A stretch of 64,000 nt of DNA from Cellulomonas sp. 73-92. Lineage in GTDB: Bacteria > Actinomycetota > Actinomycetes > Actinomycetales > Cellulomonadaceae. The stretch spans positions 310,850 to 374,849 of the forward strand of contig NZ_MKTH01000014.1 in assembly GCF_001898175.1 (NCBI RefSeq), written 5' to 3'. The stretch's first letter is position 1. Each line of letters begins with the position of its first letter. The notes below the pieces were generated by a model. It saw nothing but the letters and a program-made list of their open reading frames with translations, was not told the DNA's origin and made no database searches. A program made the position numbers and the translations under genes. Below, in pieces: positions 9,733 through 18,516 of the stretch.

Positions 9733-9740
9733 GGTGCCCG
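9726..9740. promoter_or_regulatory. Perfect palindrome at the transporter start codon
   Basis: CGGGCAC g GTGCCCG, 7-bp arms around one base, covering the predicted transcription start and the GTG start of the KimA-type gene. Its position suits a repressor operator or an mRNA hairpin at the very 5' end. Part of it is coding, so chance is possible. Confidence 0.35.
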
Positions 9741-9746
9741 ATGCTA
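9741..9746 (-). promoter_or_regulatory. -10 hexamer of the KimA-type gene (leaderless)
   Basis: TAGCAT on the minus strand, 8 nt before the GTG at 9732. The distance puts the transcription start on or next to the start codon, and no SD sequence is present. Confidence 0.6.
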
Positions 9747-9798
9747 TGCCGAAGCCCGTCCCGGGACACGAGGGACGGCCCCGTGCCCCGCGTCGGTA

Positions 9799-9804
9799 TA
9801 GCGT
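9799..9804 (+). promoter_or_regulatory. -10 hexamer of the first trkA gene (leaderless)
   Basis: TAGCGT, 8 nt before the GTG at 9813, with no SD sequence. It lies back to back with the TAGCAT of the divergent transporter, about 55 bp apart. Confidence 0.6.
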
Positions 9805-9812
9805 TCCGCCTC

Positions 9813-10478
9813 GTGCACTTCGTCATCATGGGCTGCGGCCGGGTGGGCGCGACGCTGGCCATGTCGCTGCAGAGCCGCGGGCACTCCGTCGCGGTGATCG
9901 ACCAGAACGCCGACGCGTTCCGGCGGCTCGACGCCTCGTTCGAGGGCAAGAAGGTCACCGGCCTCGGCTTCGACCGGGACACGCTGGCGCAGGCCGGCAT
10001 CGAGGACGCGTTCGCGTTCGCGGCCGTCGCCGACGGCGACAACTCGAACATCGTGGCCGCCCGCGTGGTGCGCGAGACCTACGGCGTGCAGAACGTCGTC
10101 GCTCGCATCTACGACCCGCACCGCGCCGAGATCTACCAGCGCATGGGCATCCCCACCGTCGCCACGGTGAGGTGGACCACCGACCAGGTGCTGCGCCGCC
10201 TGCTGCCGATGGGCGCGACCGACGAGTTCCGCGACGCGTCCGGGCAGATCAGCCTGGCCGAGGTCGACGTCCACGCCGACTGGGTGGGCCACCCGCTGCG
10301 GCACCTGGAGCGTGCCTCCGGCGCCCGCGTCGCTTTCCTCACGCGCTACGGCGACGGCGTCCTGCCCGACGACCAGACGGTGCTGCAGGAGAGCGACGTC
10401 GTGCACGTCCTCGTCCGCGCCGCCGCCCTCCCCGAGGTCGAACGGATCCTCACCCACGCCCCGGAGGTGACCGAATGA
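9813..10478 (+). CDS. TrkA-family potassium uptake regulatory protein (first of pair)
   Basis: A 221-residue cytoplasmic RCK protein. RCK_N: nucleotide-binding motif MGCGRVGATLA at residues 6-16 and Asp in VAVIDQNADAF; RCK_C domain in the last 85 residues. It should bind NAD(H) or nucleotide and gate a K+ transporter. I chose GTG at 9813 (VHFVIMGCG) over an upstream in-frame start because TAGCGT lies 8 nt before it and the nucleotide fold begins at once. Overlaps the second trkA gene as ATGA. In mycobacteria the equivalent pair is called ceoB/ceoC. Confidence 0.88.
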   Translation: MHFVIMGCGRVGATLAMSLQSRGHSVAVIDQNADAFRRLDASFEGKKVTGLGFDRDTLAQAGIEDAFAFAAVADGDNSNIVAARVVRETYGVQNVVARIYDPHRAEIYQRMGIPTVATVRWTTDQVLRRLLPMGATDEFRDASGQISLAEVDVHADWVGHPLRHLERASGARVAFLTRYGDGVLPDDQTVLQESDVVHVLVRAAALPEVERILTHAPEVTE

Positions 10479-11149
10479 GGGTCATCATCGCCGGAGCCGG
10501 CTCCGTCGGCCGCTCCATCGCCCGCGAGCTGCTCGCCCACGAGCACGAGGTGACGCTCATCGACCGTCAGCCGACGGCCATGCGCGTCGCCCAGGTCCCC
10601 GAGGCCGAGTGGTTGCTGGCCGACGCCTGCGAGCTGCCGACCCTGCGCGAGGTGCGGGCCGAGCAGTGCGACGTCATGGTCGCCGCGACCGGCGACGACA
10701 AGGCGAACCTCGTCATCGCGTTCCTGGCCAAGACCGAGTTCGGCGTCCCCCGCACGGTCGCGCGCGTCAACAACCCGAAGAACGAGTGGATGTTCGACGA
10801 GGCCTGGGGCGTGGACGTCTCGGTCTCCACGCCGCGCATCATGACGGCGATGGTCGAGGAGGCCGTCGCCGTCGGCGACATCGTCAAGATCTTCACGTTC
10901 CACCAGTCGCGGGCCGACATCCTCGAGCTCACCCTGCCCCCGGCGTCTCCGCTGGCCGGCGTGCTCGTCGGGCAGGTGGTCTGGCCTCAGGACACCGTGC
11001 TGGCGTGCATCGTGCGCGACACGCGACCCATCGCACCGAGCCCCGACGACACGCTCGAGGCCGGCGACGAGCTGCTCTTCGTCACGGGGCGGGACGTGTC
11101 GGAGGAGACGCTGGAGAAGCTGCTGACCGACGGACCAGGCGCCAGCTGA
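10475..11149 (+). CDS. TrkA-family potassium uptake regulatory protein (second of pair)
   Basis: A 224-residue RCK protein: GAGSVGRSIA nucleotide-binding loop at residues 6-15, Asp in LIDRQPTAM, and a C-terminal RCK_C domain with GDELLFVTG. Translationally coupled to the first copy by an ATGA overlap, implying stoichiometric synthesis and perhaps a mixed complex. No TrkH/TrkG channel gene is in the window, so the divergent KimA-type importer is the likeliest partner. Its last 68 bp overlap the convergent DUF3159 gene. Confidence 0.88.
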   Translation: MRVIIAGAGSVGRSIARELLAHEHEVTLIDRQPTAMRVAQVPEAEWLLADACELPTLREVRAEQCDVMVAATGDDKANLVIAFLAKTEFGVPRTVARVNNPKNEWMFDEAWGVDVSVSTPRIMTAMVEEAVAVGDIVKIFTFHQSRADILELTLPPASPLAGVLVGQVVWPQDTVLACIVRDTRPIAPSPDDTLEAGDELLFVTGRDVSEETLEKLLTDGPGAS

Positions 11150-11813
11150 GCCACAGCACGAGCGCCGTCAGCGGCAGCCCCATGACGAGCTTGGCCGTGC
11201 CGAGCCACGCCACCTGCGCGCTGCGGTAGAGCGGCACCTGGACGACGAGCCGCAGCGCGAACATCGCCACCCACGGCCAGGTCGCCAGCGCGTACCGGCG
11301 TGCCAGCGCGCGGTCGGAGCGCCAGGCCACCACGCGGCCCCACGACCCGCCCGTGAGCGGCCCGCGGTTGTCGAACAGCCCGACGACGAGCCCGACGAGC
11401 GGGAACCCGGCGACGATCGTGGCCAGCGTCCCGAGGCCGTAGGCGACGTTCACCCACAGGCCGTAGAGGAAGTAGTCCTCGGCCCGCCCGGTGCGCCACG
11501 CCCAGACGACGCCAACCACCACACCGAGCACGCCGGAGAACGCCTGGGTCACGGGCGTGCGCTGCACCACGCGGACGACGACGGCCAGCAGCGCCGCGCC
11601 GAGCGACGCGACGAGCGCGGGCACCATGCGCTGGCCGGCCACCAGGTACACGACGACGAAGAGCACACCCGGCGCAACGGACTCGGCGGCGCCCCGCCAG
11701 CCGCCGATCGCGTCCGTCGCGGAGAACTCGTCCCCGGTCAGCGCGCGCAGCCCGCGGCCGCCGGCCGCGCCCTCGGACGTCCGCTCGTCGGGCGCCGGCC
11801 TCGGCTCACTCAC
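11082..11813 (-). CDS. DUF3159 family membrane protein
   Basis: A 243-residue integral membrane protein with five to six hydrophobic segments (VLFVVVYLVAG, VASLGAALLAVVV, FSGVLGVVVGVVW, LGTLATIVAGFPLVGLVVGLF, WVAMFALRLVVQV, VMGLPLTALVLWLSW). DUF3159 proteins are restricted to actinobacteria and their function is unknown. The gene overlaps the OB-fold gene upstream by 8 bp, so it belongs to the dut-DUF3710-OB-DUF3159 operon. Its 3' end runs 68 bp into the opposing trkA gene. Confidence 0.85.
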   Translation of the reverse strand: MSEPRPAPDERTSEGAAGGRGLRALTGDEFSATDAIGGWRGAAESVAPGVLFVVVYLVAGQRMVPALVASLGAALLAVVVRVVQRTPVTQAFSGVLGVVVGVVWAWRTGRAEDYFLYGLWVNVAYGLGTLATIVAGFPLVGLVVGLFDNRGPLTGGSWGRVVAWRSDRALARRYALATWPWVAMFALRLVVQVPLYRSAQVAWLGTAKLVMGLPLTALVLWLSWRLVRRSAASPASPPTRPAP

Positions 11814-12174
11814 CGGGACGGGGGGCCAGCTCGTAGCGCGGGTTGAACACGGTGCGGCGTCCGTCGACCTCGCACACGAGCCCTTCGGCGCGCAGGCGCC
11901 GACCGGGCTCGACGCCGTGGATCTCCCGCCGGCCCAGCCAGACCAGGTCGAGCGACCCGCTGCCGTCGTACAGCTCGGCCTCGAGGGCCGGCACGCCCTC
12001 GCGGGGGCGGAGCGTCACCGAGCGGAGCACGCCCGAGACCGTCGCGCGAGCGCGGGAGCTCAGGTCCGCGACGGGCGTGCAGCCGACCGATCGGGCGGAT
12101 TGCTCACGCTCCTCGACGGCCTCGATCTCCGCGCGGGAGGCCAGCGCCTGGTGCAACCGTTGCTTGAAGCCCAT
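11806..12174 (-). CDS. OB-fold nucleic-acid-binding protein
   Basis: A 122-residue protein with a short helical N terminus (MGFKQRLHQALASRAEIEAVEE) and an OB fold: ARATVSGVLRSVTLRPREG, AELYDGSGSLDLVWLG, RRLRAEGLVCEV. This matches the single-OB proteins found beside DUF3159 in actinobacteria. It probably binds single-stranded nucleic acid; no experimental role is known to me. One base separates it from the DUF3710 stop, and it overlaps DUF3159 by 8 bp. Confidence 0.8.
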   Translation of the reverse strand: MGFKQRLHQALASRAEIEAVEEREQSARSVGCTPVADLSSRARATVSGVLRSVTLRPREGVPALEAELYDGSGSLDLVWLGRREIHGVEPGRRLRAEGLVCEVDGRRTVFNPRYELAPRPGE

Positions 12175-12175
12175 G

Positions 12176-12913
12176 TCAGCGGATCTCCGTGATCTCGGGA
12201 CCGCGCGTCAGCGGGTCGAAGTCGGGTTCCGGGCGGGGCTCGTCGGAGACCGGGGCGAGCCCCGTCGCCGCGCCCGGCAGCTGCAGCGCCAGCAGGTCGC
12301 GGGGCGGGCGCGCCTCGGTGCCACGCACGACCACCGTCTGCGCGAACACCTGCTCGAGCCGCTCGGCGGCGGCCGGGTCGACCGCGGCCTTGCCCGTGAT
12401 GACGCCCCGCAGGAACCAGCGCGGGCCGTCGGCGCCGACGAACCGCGCCGGGCGGTGCCCGGTGCGACCCTCGGGCGTGCGGACGGGCATGCGTGCGAGC
12501 AGCTCGCGCCCGAACGGGCCCGGCAGGTCGTCGACGGTGCCGCCCTGCTGGGTGATCGACTGGGCGATCTCGGCACGGATCTCGTCCCAGATCCCCTCGG
12601 TGCGCGGGGCGGCGAACGCCTGGACCTGGAGCACGGACTCGTCGAGGGACACGGAGACGCCCGTGACCACGCCGGTGCTCTGGTCGACCTCCATCCGGAA
12701 CTCCATGCCCTGGAGGCCCGGGACGCGCACGGCACCGAGGTCGACGCGTGCCAGGTCGGGCACGTCGTCGTCGACGTCCCACGGCCCGCCGGTGCGCGCG
12801 GCCGCCGGCTCGTCGTCCGACGTGAGCTCGGAGCCGTCGGTGACCGGTGCGGTCTCGTCGGGCGCCACGTCGTCGGTGGTGGCGTTCTTGGCGCCACGCC
12901 GGAACAAGGCCAC
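12176..12913 (-). CDS. DUF3710 family protein
   Basis: A 245-residue soluble protein. After a basic MALFRRGAKN start and an acidic low-complexity stretch (residues 12-50), the conserved core begins at WDVDDDVPDLARVDLGAVRVPG, with RPARFVGADGPRWFLRG near residue 165. DUF3710 is actinobacteria-specific and of unknown function, regularly next to dut. A strong AGGAGGAGAG ribosome site precedes the GTG start. Confidence 0.85.
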   Translation of the reverse strand: MALFRRGAKNATTDDVAPDETAPVTDGSELTSDDEPAAARTGGPWDVDDDVPDLARVDLGAVRVPGLQGMEFRMEVDQSTGVVTGVSVSLDESVLQVQAFAAPRTEGIWDEIRAEIAQSITQQGGTVDDLPGPFGRELLARMPVRTPEGRTGHRPARFVGADGPRWFLRGVITGKAAVDPAAAERLEQVFAQTVVVRGTEARPPRDLLALQLPGAATGLAPVSDEPRPEPDFDPLTRGPEITEIR

Positions 12914-12957
12914 GGTGCTTCTCTCCTCCTGGCGTGCTGGGCACGCGTCGTGATGCG

Positions 12958-13443
12958 TCAGTTCCCAGTGTCGCTCGTCGGCGCGGCTGGTGCGGACCAG
13001 CCGCCGCTGGACCCGAACCCGCCGTCGCCCCGGTGCGAGCCCGGAAGGCGCTGCGCCTCGACGAACCGCGCGCGCTCGACGCGCTGCACGACGAGCTGGG
13101 CGATGCGGTCGCCCCGCCGCAGCACGACCGGCTCGGCGGGATCGGTGTTGAGCAGGGTCACGGCGATCTCGCCGCGGTAGCCGGCGTCCACGGTGCCGGG
13201 GGCGTTGACGATGGTCAGGCCGTGCCGGGCCGCCAGGCCGGAGCGGGGGTGCACGAACGCCGCGTACCCGTCCGGCAGGGCGATCGCGATGCCGGTCGGG
13301 ACCGTCACGCGCGCCCGCGGCGCGAGGGTGACGTCGATGCGGGTGACGAGGTCGGCACCCGCGTCGCCCGGGTGCGCGTAGGCCGGGAGCGGGAGCTCCG
13401 GGTCGAGGCGTTGGATGAGAACCTCGATGCTCGGCTCGGTCAC
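12958..13443 (-). CDS. dut: dUTP diphosphatase
   Basis: Hydrolyses dUTP to dUMP and pyrophosphate, keeping uracil out of DNA and feeding thymidylate synthesis. At 161 residues it is the normal trimeric length. Motifs in order: [34 protein letters not shown] with the catalytic Asp, RGDRIAQLV, and the C-terminal arm GDGGFGSSG that closes the active site. The start GTG at 13443 (VTEPSIEV) lies 8 nt after a TAGGGT -10, so the mRNA is probably leaderless. First gene of the dut-DUF3710-OB-DUF3159 group. Confidence 0.95.
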   Translation of the reverse strand: MTEPSIEVLIQRLDPELPLPAYAHPGDAGADLVTRIDVTLAPRARVTVPTGIAIALPDGYAAFVHPRSGLAARHGLTIVNAPGTVDAGYRGEIAVTLLNTDPAEPVVLRRGDRIAQLVVQRVERARFVEAQRLPGSHRGDGGFGSSGGWSAPAAPTSDTGN

Positions 13444-13451
13444 GGTGGCCG

Positions 13452-13457
13452 ACCCTA
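13452..13457 (-). promoter_or_regulatory. -10 hexamer of dut (leaderless)
   Basis: TAGGGT on the minus strand, 8 nt before the dut GTG start, with no SD sequence. Confidence 0.6.
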
Positions 13458-13497
13458 CCTGCTGGCGCGCCGAATCACGCCGATCGGCGACGATGCG

Positions 13498-13956
13498 ATG
13501 CTTGCGCCCGTGACCGCCCCCTTCCACGAACGGCTGTGGCCCGGCCCGGCCGGGTGGCTCGTCGCCGCCGGGCTCGGCGCGCTGGTCGGGCTCGTCCTCT
13601 TCCCCGTGAGCATCGCCCTGGCGTGGGGGGTGGGTGCCGTGGCCGTCGTGCTGGGGCTCGTCGCCGCCGCTGCCCTGACGCCGCAGGTCGCGATCGCGGG
13701 CGGCGAGCTGCGCGCCGGCTCCGCGCACATCCCGGTGGACCTGCTCGGCGAGGCCACGCCGCTGTCCGGGGACGCGCTGCGCTCGGCCCTCGGCCCCGAG
13801 CTCGACGCGCGCGCCTTCGTCTGCCTGCGCGGCTGGGTGCACTCGGCCGTCCGCGTCGAGCTCTGCGACCCGCAGGACCCGACGCCGTACTGGATCGTCT
13901 CGACGCGCCGTCCCGGCGAGCTGGTCGCGGCGCTCGCCGAGGTCCGTCAGGCCTGA
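13498..13956 (+). CDS. DUF3093 family membrane protein
   Basis: A 152-residue protein with two adjacent membrane helices near the N terminus ([18 protein letters not shown] and [18 protein letters not shown]), followed by a soluble domain with [19 protein letters not shown] and [10 protein letters not shown]. It matches DUF3093, an actinobacterial family of unknown role usually found divergent from dut, as here. The start is uncertain: ATG at 13498 or GTG at 13510, the latter having a GATGCT hexamer 7 nt upstream. Confidence 0.8.
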   Translation: MLAPVTAPFHERLWPGPAGWLVAAGLGALVGLVLFPVSIALAWGVGAVAVVLGLVAAAALTPQVAIAGGELRAGSAHIPVDLLGEATPLSGDALRSALGPELDARAFVCLRGWVHSAVRVELCDPQDPTPYWIVSTRRPGELVAALAEVRQA

Positions 13957-13972
13957 GAGCCGCGCATGACAA

Positions 13973-14000
13973 CGGCCGGCTCCCGGAAGGGAACCGGCCG
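13973..14000. terminator. Bidirectional terminator hairpin
   Basis: CGGCCGG-C-TCCC, GGAA loop, GGGA-A-CCGGCCG: eleven paired bases with one internal mismatch and a GNRA-type tetraloop, exactly between the convergent stops of the DUF3093 and DUF4193 genes. No T-tract follows on either strand. Confidence 0.7.
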
Positions 14001-14018
14001 CGCTGGGGGTGCGTGGCG

Positions 14019-14318
14019 TCAGGCCGCGCACTCCGTGCAGACGGGCTGCCCGTCGCGCTCGTACGCCAGCTGGCTGCGGTGGTGCACCAGGAAGCAGCGC
14101 GAGCACGTGAACTCGTCGGCCTGCCGCGGCAGGACCCGCACCGACAGCTCCTCGCCGGACAGGTCGGCGCCCGGCAGCTCGAAGCCTTCGGCAGCCTCGG
14201 TCTCGTCCTCGTCAACAACACCCGAGTTCTTGTCCGAGCGGCGTGCCTGGAGCTCCTGGAGGGAGTCCTCGGTGAGGTCCTCCTCGAGCTTGCGCGGTGC
14301 GTCGTAATCGGTCGCCAT
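14019..14318 (-). CDS. DUF4193 family zinc-ribbon protein
   Basis: A 99-residue protein beginning [20 protein letters not shown], the family signature, followed by an acidic middle ([13 protein letters not shown]) and a C-terminal zinc ribbon with CSRC and CTEC. DUF4193 is abundant in actinobacteria and of unknown function. I chose the ATG at 14318 because the family starts with MATDYD; the frame upstream is not conserved-looking. It is followed by the hairpin shared with DUF3093. Confidence 0.9.
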   Translation of the reverse strand: MATDYDAPRKLEEDLTEDSLQELQARRSDKNSGVVDEDETEAAEGFELPGADLSGEELSVRVLPRQADEFTCSRCFLVHHRSQLAYERDGQPVCTECAA

Positions 14319-14400
14319 GTGGGCTCGCATTCGTTGCTCGACGTCTGTTACGTGTCTCTCGTACGGGTGCTCAAGCGCCACGGGGGGTGTTTTGTTCCCA

Positions 14401-14422
14401 CCTCCGGCGCACTGCGCGGAGG
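14401..14422. terminator. Possible terminator after the inositol phosphatase gene
   Basis: Arms CCTCCG/CGGAGG and CGC/GCG with one bulged G and a 3-nt loop, located 54 bp past the stop of the phosphatase gene and upstream of DUF4193. The gap 14319-14475 is otherwise less GC-rich and must hold the DUF4193 promoter, which I could not place. Confidence 0.4.
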
Positions 14423-14475
14423 GATTGTGCACCATGTCGGCGAGCGGCGCGAACGGCGACCCGCGGGGCGCGCCG

Positions 14476-15318
14476 TCAGGCGTCCGAGTCGGCGCCCAGC
14501 TCCTCCAGCAACGGCGTCAGGCGGGCGACGACGGCGGGCGGCCCGGCGACGGTCATCTCGTCGCTCGCGGGCTCGCCGCGCAGCCCGACGACGACCCCGC
14601 CGGACTCCGTGACCACCAGCGAGGCGCCCGCCAGGTCCCACGGCTGCAGCCCCCGCTCGTAGTGCGCGTCGAGCGATCCCGCGGCCACCGAGCACAGGTC
14701 GACGGCCGCCGACCCCAGCCGCCGGATGTCGCGCACCCGCGGCAGCAGCGCCGCGACGACGCGACCCTGGACCGCCCGCCGCTGCGCGAGGTAGCCGAAG
14801 CCGGTGCCGAGCAGGCAGCCCGCCAGGTCGTCGGGCCCGGCGCCCATGGTCAGGCGCACGCCGTCGAGCCACGCGCCCGCGCCGCGCGCGGCGGTGTAGG
14901 TCAGCCCGAGGGTCGGGGCGTGCACGCACGAGGCGAGCACGGTCCACGTGCGGGGGTCCGGCGCCACGCCGGCCGGGCCGGTCACCGCCGCGACGGACAC
15001 CGCGTACGACGGCTGCCCGTAGAGGTAGTTGACCGTGCCGTCGATCGGGTCGACCACCCAGGTGACGCCGCTGCCGCCCGGCTGCCAGCCGCGCTCCTCC
15101 CCCAGCACGCCGTCGTCCGGACGCAGCTCGGCCAGCCGCCGGCGCAGCAGCTCCTCGGACGCGTAGTCCATCGCCGTCACGACGTCCTGCGGGCTCGACT
15201 TCGTCGCGGCGACCGTCACGCGGTCGGGCCGCCCGTCCGACACCAGCGCTCCCGCCTCGCGGGCCACCCGCTCGGCGACACCCATCAGCTCCGTCACGTC
15301 CACGTCCACCGCCGTCAC
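14476..15318 (-). CDS. Inositol monophosphatase family protein
   Basis: A 280-residue Mg2+-dependent phosphatase of the IMPase/CysQ/FBPase superfamily. Metal-site motifs: LGEERGW (Glu), WVVDPIDGTVNYLYG (two Asp), and the C-terminal LQPWDLAGASLVVTESGG. It may act on myo-inositol-1-phosphate, histidinol phosphate or a related ester; the sequence does not decide. I chose GTG at 15318 because GGGGAGG lies 9 nt before it; the ATG at 15327 would sit directly on that site. Transcribed away from sepH. Confidence 0.88.
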   Translation of the reverse strand: MTAVDVDVTELMGVAERVAREAGALVSDGRPDRVTVAATKSSPQDVVTAMDYASEELLRRRLAELRPDDGVLGEERGWQPGGSGVTWVVDPIDGTVNYLYGQPSYAVSVAAVTGPAGVAPDPRTWTVLASCVHAPTLGLTYTAARGAGAWLDGVRLTMGAGPDDLAGCLLGTGFGYLAQRRAVQGRVVAALLPRVRDIRRLGSAAVDLCSVAAGSLDAHYERGLQPWDLAGASLVVTESGGVVVGLRGEPASDEMTVAGPPAVVARLTPLLEELGADSDA

Positions 15319-15413
15319 GTGGCCCATCCTCCCCCAGGGTCCGCCACACCGGGGCGAGGTGCACCGCCCGTGCCCGATCGGGTGAGAACCTGGACACCGC
15401 GAAGGGAGGCAGC

Positions 15414-16448
15414 ATGGGCGAGGTCGAGCTTGTGGGCCTGCACGACGACGGCGAGCACCTGATCCTGGCCACCTCCGACGGCCAACAGTTCCGGCTGCGG
15501 ATCGACGAGCCGTTGCGCGCCGCCGTGCGCCGCGACCGTCCCCAGCTCGAGCAGCTGCGCGCCGAGCGGGCCAGCGTCATGGCGCCGCGCGAGATCCAGG
15601 CCCGGATCCGCGCCGGCGCCACCGCCCAGGAGGTCGCCGACTCGGCCGGCCTGCCGATCGCGGCCGTGCGGCGCTACGAGGGCCCGGTCATCGCCGAGCG
15701 CGAGTACATCGCCGAGCTCGCCCGCGACACGCCGGTGCGCCACGAGACGGGCGCCCCGACGCTCGGCGACCTGGTGACCGACCGGCTCGCGGCGCGTGGC
15801 GTCGACGTCGCCAGCCTCTCGTGGGACGCGGCACGCGAGGGATCGCTGCCCTGGACGGTCCTGGCGCGCTTCGAGGTGGCCGACGAGGCCCGCGAGGCGC
15901 AGTGGGCGTTCGACGTCTCCGCCCGCGTGCTGACGGCGTCCGACGACGAGGCGCGCTGGCTCTCCGAGACCGAGCTCGACGAGCCCGTGGCGCGCCGCCA
16001 TCTCGCCGCGGTGCGGGACGTCGTGTTCGACGTCACCGTCGGCGCCCACGCCGACCCGGACCCGGAGCCGGCGCCCGCCGACCGCACCGCGGTGATGCTC
16101 GACGCCCTCTCGGCGCGTCGCGGCCACCGGCAGCCGGTCGAGGTCGAGGACGACGGGGAGGCCTTCGAGGGGTTCGGCCCCCAGCACGCGTTCGACTTCG
16201 GCTTCGACGCCGCACCGCCGGGAGCCCACCCGGTGGACGTCGAGCCCGAGGCCGAGGCGAGGGTCTACCCGCGCCCGGTGGCGGTGGTGCCCCGCGAGGA
16301 GGCCCTGCCGGCGCCCGAGCCGCTTCCGATGCCCCCCGCCGACGCCGAGCCGGTCGCGGCCCACGCCGACGAGCGTCCCCGTTCGCGCCGCGGGCGCGCC
16401 AAGGTGCCGAGCTGGGACGAGATCGTCTTCGGCGCCAGGCCGGAGTAG
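15414..16448 (+). CDS. sepH: Septation protein SepH
   Basis: A 344-residue cytoplasmic protein. The N terminus (VELVGLHDDGEHLILATSDG) and the helix-turn-helix-like segment APREIQARIRAGATAQEVAD are the SepH (DUF3071) core. SepH is known in Streptomyces and mycobacteria to bind FtsZ and promote its assembly. Residues beyond about 215 are acidic and low in complexity, ending in the basic, conserved RGRAKVPSWDEIVFGARPE. GGGAGG lies 7 nt before the ATG. It ends 4 bp from the convergent chemoreceptor gene. Confidence 0.93.
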   Translation: MGEVELVGLHDDGEHLILATSDGQQFRLRIDEPLRAAVRRDRPQLEQLRAERASVMAPREIQARIRAGATAQEVADSAGLPIAAVRRYEGPVIAEREYIAELARDTPVRHETGAPTLGDLVTDRLAARGVDVASLSWDAAREGSLPWTVLARFEVADEAREAQWAFDVSARVLTASDDEARWLSETELDEPVARRHLAAVRDVVFDVTVGAHADPDPEPAPADRTAVMLDALSARRGHRQPVEVEDDGEAFEGFGPQHAFDFGFDAAPPGAHPVDVEPEAEARVYPRPVAVVPREEALPAPEPLPMPPADAEPVAAHADERPRSRRGRAKVPSWDEIVFGARPE

Positions 16449-16452
16449 CGGC

Positions 16453-17718
16453 TCAGGCCGTCCCGGCCAGCTCGTCCCGCCAGTCGTTCACCTCGCCGAT
16501 CAGGCGCGCGAGGACCTGGTCCAGCTCCCCTCCGAACGCCGTCGCGCTCGCGGCGGCCTGCCGCTCGCCGGAACGGGCCTGCGTCAGGATGCGACCCGCC
16601 AGCCGGTGGAACTGCGCGTGCAGGTCGAGCACGGGCGCGTAGTGGACCGAGCCGCGGGCGTCCGCGCGGATCTCGCCGTGCAGCCAGGTGCCGAAGGCGC
16701 AGCGGTCGTCGGCGGACACCACCGCCGGCTCGTGCGGGGACCGCCCGGTGGCCACCGCCTCCATGAGGCGCACCTTCCACGCGCCGTGGGCCCCGATCGC
16801 CGCCGTCAGGCGGTCCGCGGTGCCCGTGCCGGGGACCGTCCGGACACCGCTGCCGAAGTACGCCTGCAGGCCGCCGTCGAGCCCCGCGGCCTCCTCCTGG
16901 AGGTGGCCGTTGAGCCGCCGCACGCGGGCGGCCTCGCCGCGGGCGGCGCCGACGGCGCCGGACAGCGAGGACAGCCGGCGCGACACGTCGCTCACCGCGC
17001 CGGCGCCCTCGGCGACGTCGCGGGCGATCTGGGCGGTGACCGTGGTCTGCTCCTCGACGGAGGCGGCGACGGTGCTGGTCATCTGGCCGATCTCCTCGAC
17101 GAGCAGCGCCGTCTCGGAGATCCCCGTGGTCACCGCCGCCGTGCCGTCGAGCAGCGCCCGGACCCGCTCGTCGATCTTGGTGGTCGCCTCCGCCGTCTCG
17201 TTGGACAGCTCCTTGACCTCGCGGGCGACGACGGCGAACCCCTTGCCCGCCTCCCCCGCACGCGCCGCCTCGATCGTCGCGTTGAGCGCCAGCAGGTTCG
17301 TCTGGCGGGCGACCTGGGCGATGAGGTTGGAGACGTCGGCGATGTCGTGCGCCAGCACCTCGAGGGCCGCCATGCTGCGGCTCGCCTGCTCGGCGTTCGT
17401 CACCGCGCCCTGCACCGCGTGCGCGGCCTGCGCCGTCCGGGCCGAGACCTCGCGCAGCGACGTGGAGAGTTCCTCGGCCGCGCTGGCCAGGGAGCCGATC
17501 GTCGTGCTCACCTGCTCGGAGGCCGCGGCGACGGCCTGCGCCTCGGCGTCGGCGGTGGTGCACCGCGCATCGAGCGCGGCGGCGGCGCCGACCAGCCCGA
17601 CCACGGTCGCCGAGACGCTGACCGCGGTGGCGCCGACCTCGTCCAGCAGCCTGGTCGCGGACGCGGCCTCGGCGTTCCGGCCGTCCTGCTGGGCAGACCT
17701 GCTCCGGTGAGTGAGCAC
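16453..17718 (-). CDS. Soluble methyl-accepting-type chemoreceptor with CZB domain
   Basis: A 421-residue protein without any membrane segment. A helical MCP signalling domain (residues 25-300) has the hairpin tip [20 protein letters not shown], the site that contacts CheA/CheW. The last 130 residues form a chemoreceptor zinc-binding (CZB) domain: [24 protein letters not shown] supply the Zn ligands. CZB domains sense zinc, pH or hypochlorite. The GTG start at 17718 is the best available but has only a weak SD. Downstream of tdk on the same strand, 131 bp away. No che or flagellar gene is in the window. Confidence 0.85.
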   Translation of the reverse strand: MLTHRSRSAQQDGRNAEAASATRLLDEVGATAVSVSATVVGLVGAAAALDARCTTADAEAQAVAAASEQVSTTIGSLASAAEELSTSLREVSARTAQAAHAVQGAVTNAEQASRSMAALEVLAHDIADVSNLIAQVARQTNLLALNATIEAARAGEAGKGFAVVAREVKELSNETAEATTKIDERVRALLDGTAAVTTGISETALLVEEIGQMTSTVAASVEEQTTVTAQIARDVAEGAGAVSDVSRRLSSLSGAVGAARGEAARVRRLNGHLQEEAAGLDGGLQAYFGSGVRTVPGTGTADRLTAAIGAHGAWKVRLMEAVATGRSPHEPAVVSADDRCAFGTWLHGEIRADARGSVHYAPVLDLHAQFHRLAGRILTQARSGERQAAASATAFGGELDQVLARLIGEVNDWRDELAGTA

Positions 17719-17849
17719 CCCTGCGTCACAACCTCTCGTCGTCTCGGAAGCGCACGACGAGCGCGCGGTGCCAGGCCCGGGCCCAGGACCGCGCTGCGTC
17801 CCGTCACAGCGGTCCCCATCGACCGATGACGAGCCGTCTGATGGGACCT

Positions 17850-18506
17850 TCAGCCCTGATCGGCCACGGCGGCGTCGAGGGTCTGCGGCTCCAGCGCCTG
17901 GGCGCGCGCGACCGCCTGCGTCATGTGCCGCATGTGGTGGCGCCGGCACAGCACCTCGTACGCGATCTTCGCGCCGGCCACCGTGTCGCCCACGACCACC
18001 TGCTCGCCCTCGACCACCATGACGCCGTCGACGGTGCGCGCCTGGTGGGTCGCCGCCGCGCCGCACCAGCACAGCGACTTCACCTGGAGCACCTCGACGC
18101 GGTCGGCGAGCTCGACGAGCCGGGCCGAGCCGGGGAACAGCCGCGCACGGAAGTCCGTGGTGATGCCGAACGCGTAGACGTCGACGCCGAGCTCGTCCGC
18201 CACGCGGGCCAGCTGCTCCACCTGCAGGGCCGTGTAGAACTGCGCCTCGTCGGCCACGACGTAGTCGACGGGCTCACCGTGCAGGCGGCGGTCGATCACC
18301 TCGGCCCAGAAGTCGGTCTCGTCGTCCACCTCGAGGGCGGGCTGCTCGAGCCCGAGGCGCGACGAGATCACCGCGCGGCCCGCGCGGTCCTGCCGCGTGA
18401 ACAGCAGGCCGTCGCGGCCCCGTGCCGCGTGGTTGTGCGCCGTCTGCAGGGCCAGGGTCGACTTCCCGCTGTCCATGGTCCCGGAGAAGAACACCAGCTC
18501 GGACAC
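17850..18506 (-). CDS. tdk: Thymidine kinase
   Basis: Type II thymidine kinase of 218 residues that phosphorylates thymidine to dTMP in the salvage pathway. P-loop GTMDSGKST at residues 9-17, DEAQF with the catalytic Glu, lasso region [13 protein letters not shown], and zinc ligands CWCG and CRRHH. The GTG start (VSELVFFSG) lies 10 bp after the stop of the alkaline-phosphatase-fold gene, implying one operon. Confidence 0.94.
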   Translation of the reverse strand: MSELVFFSGTMDSGKSTLALQTAHNHAARGRDGLLFTRQDRAGRAVISSRLGLEQPALEVDDETDFWAEVIDRRLHGEPVDYVVADEAQFYTALQVEQLARVADELGVDVYAFGITTDFRARLFPGSARLVELADRVEVLQVKSLCWCGAAATHQARTVDGVMVVEGEQVVVGDTVAGAKIAYEVLCRRHHMRHMTQAVARAQALEPQTLDAAVADQG

Positions 18507-18516
18507 CGTCAGATCC

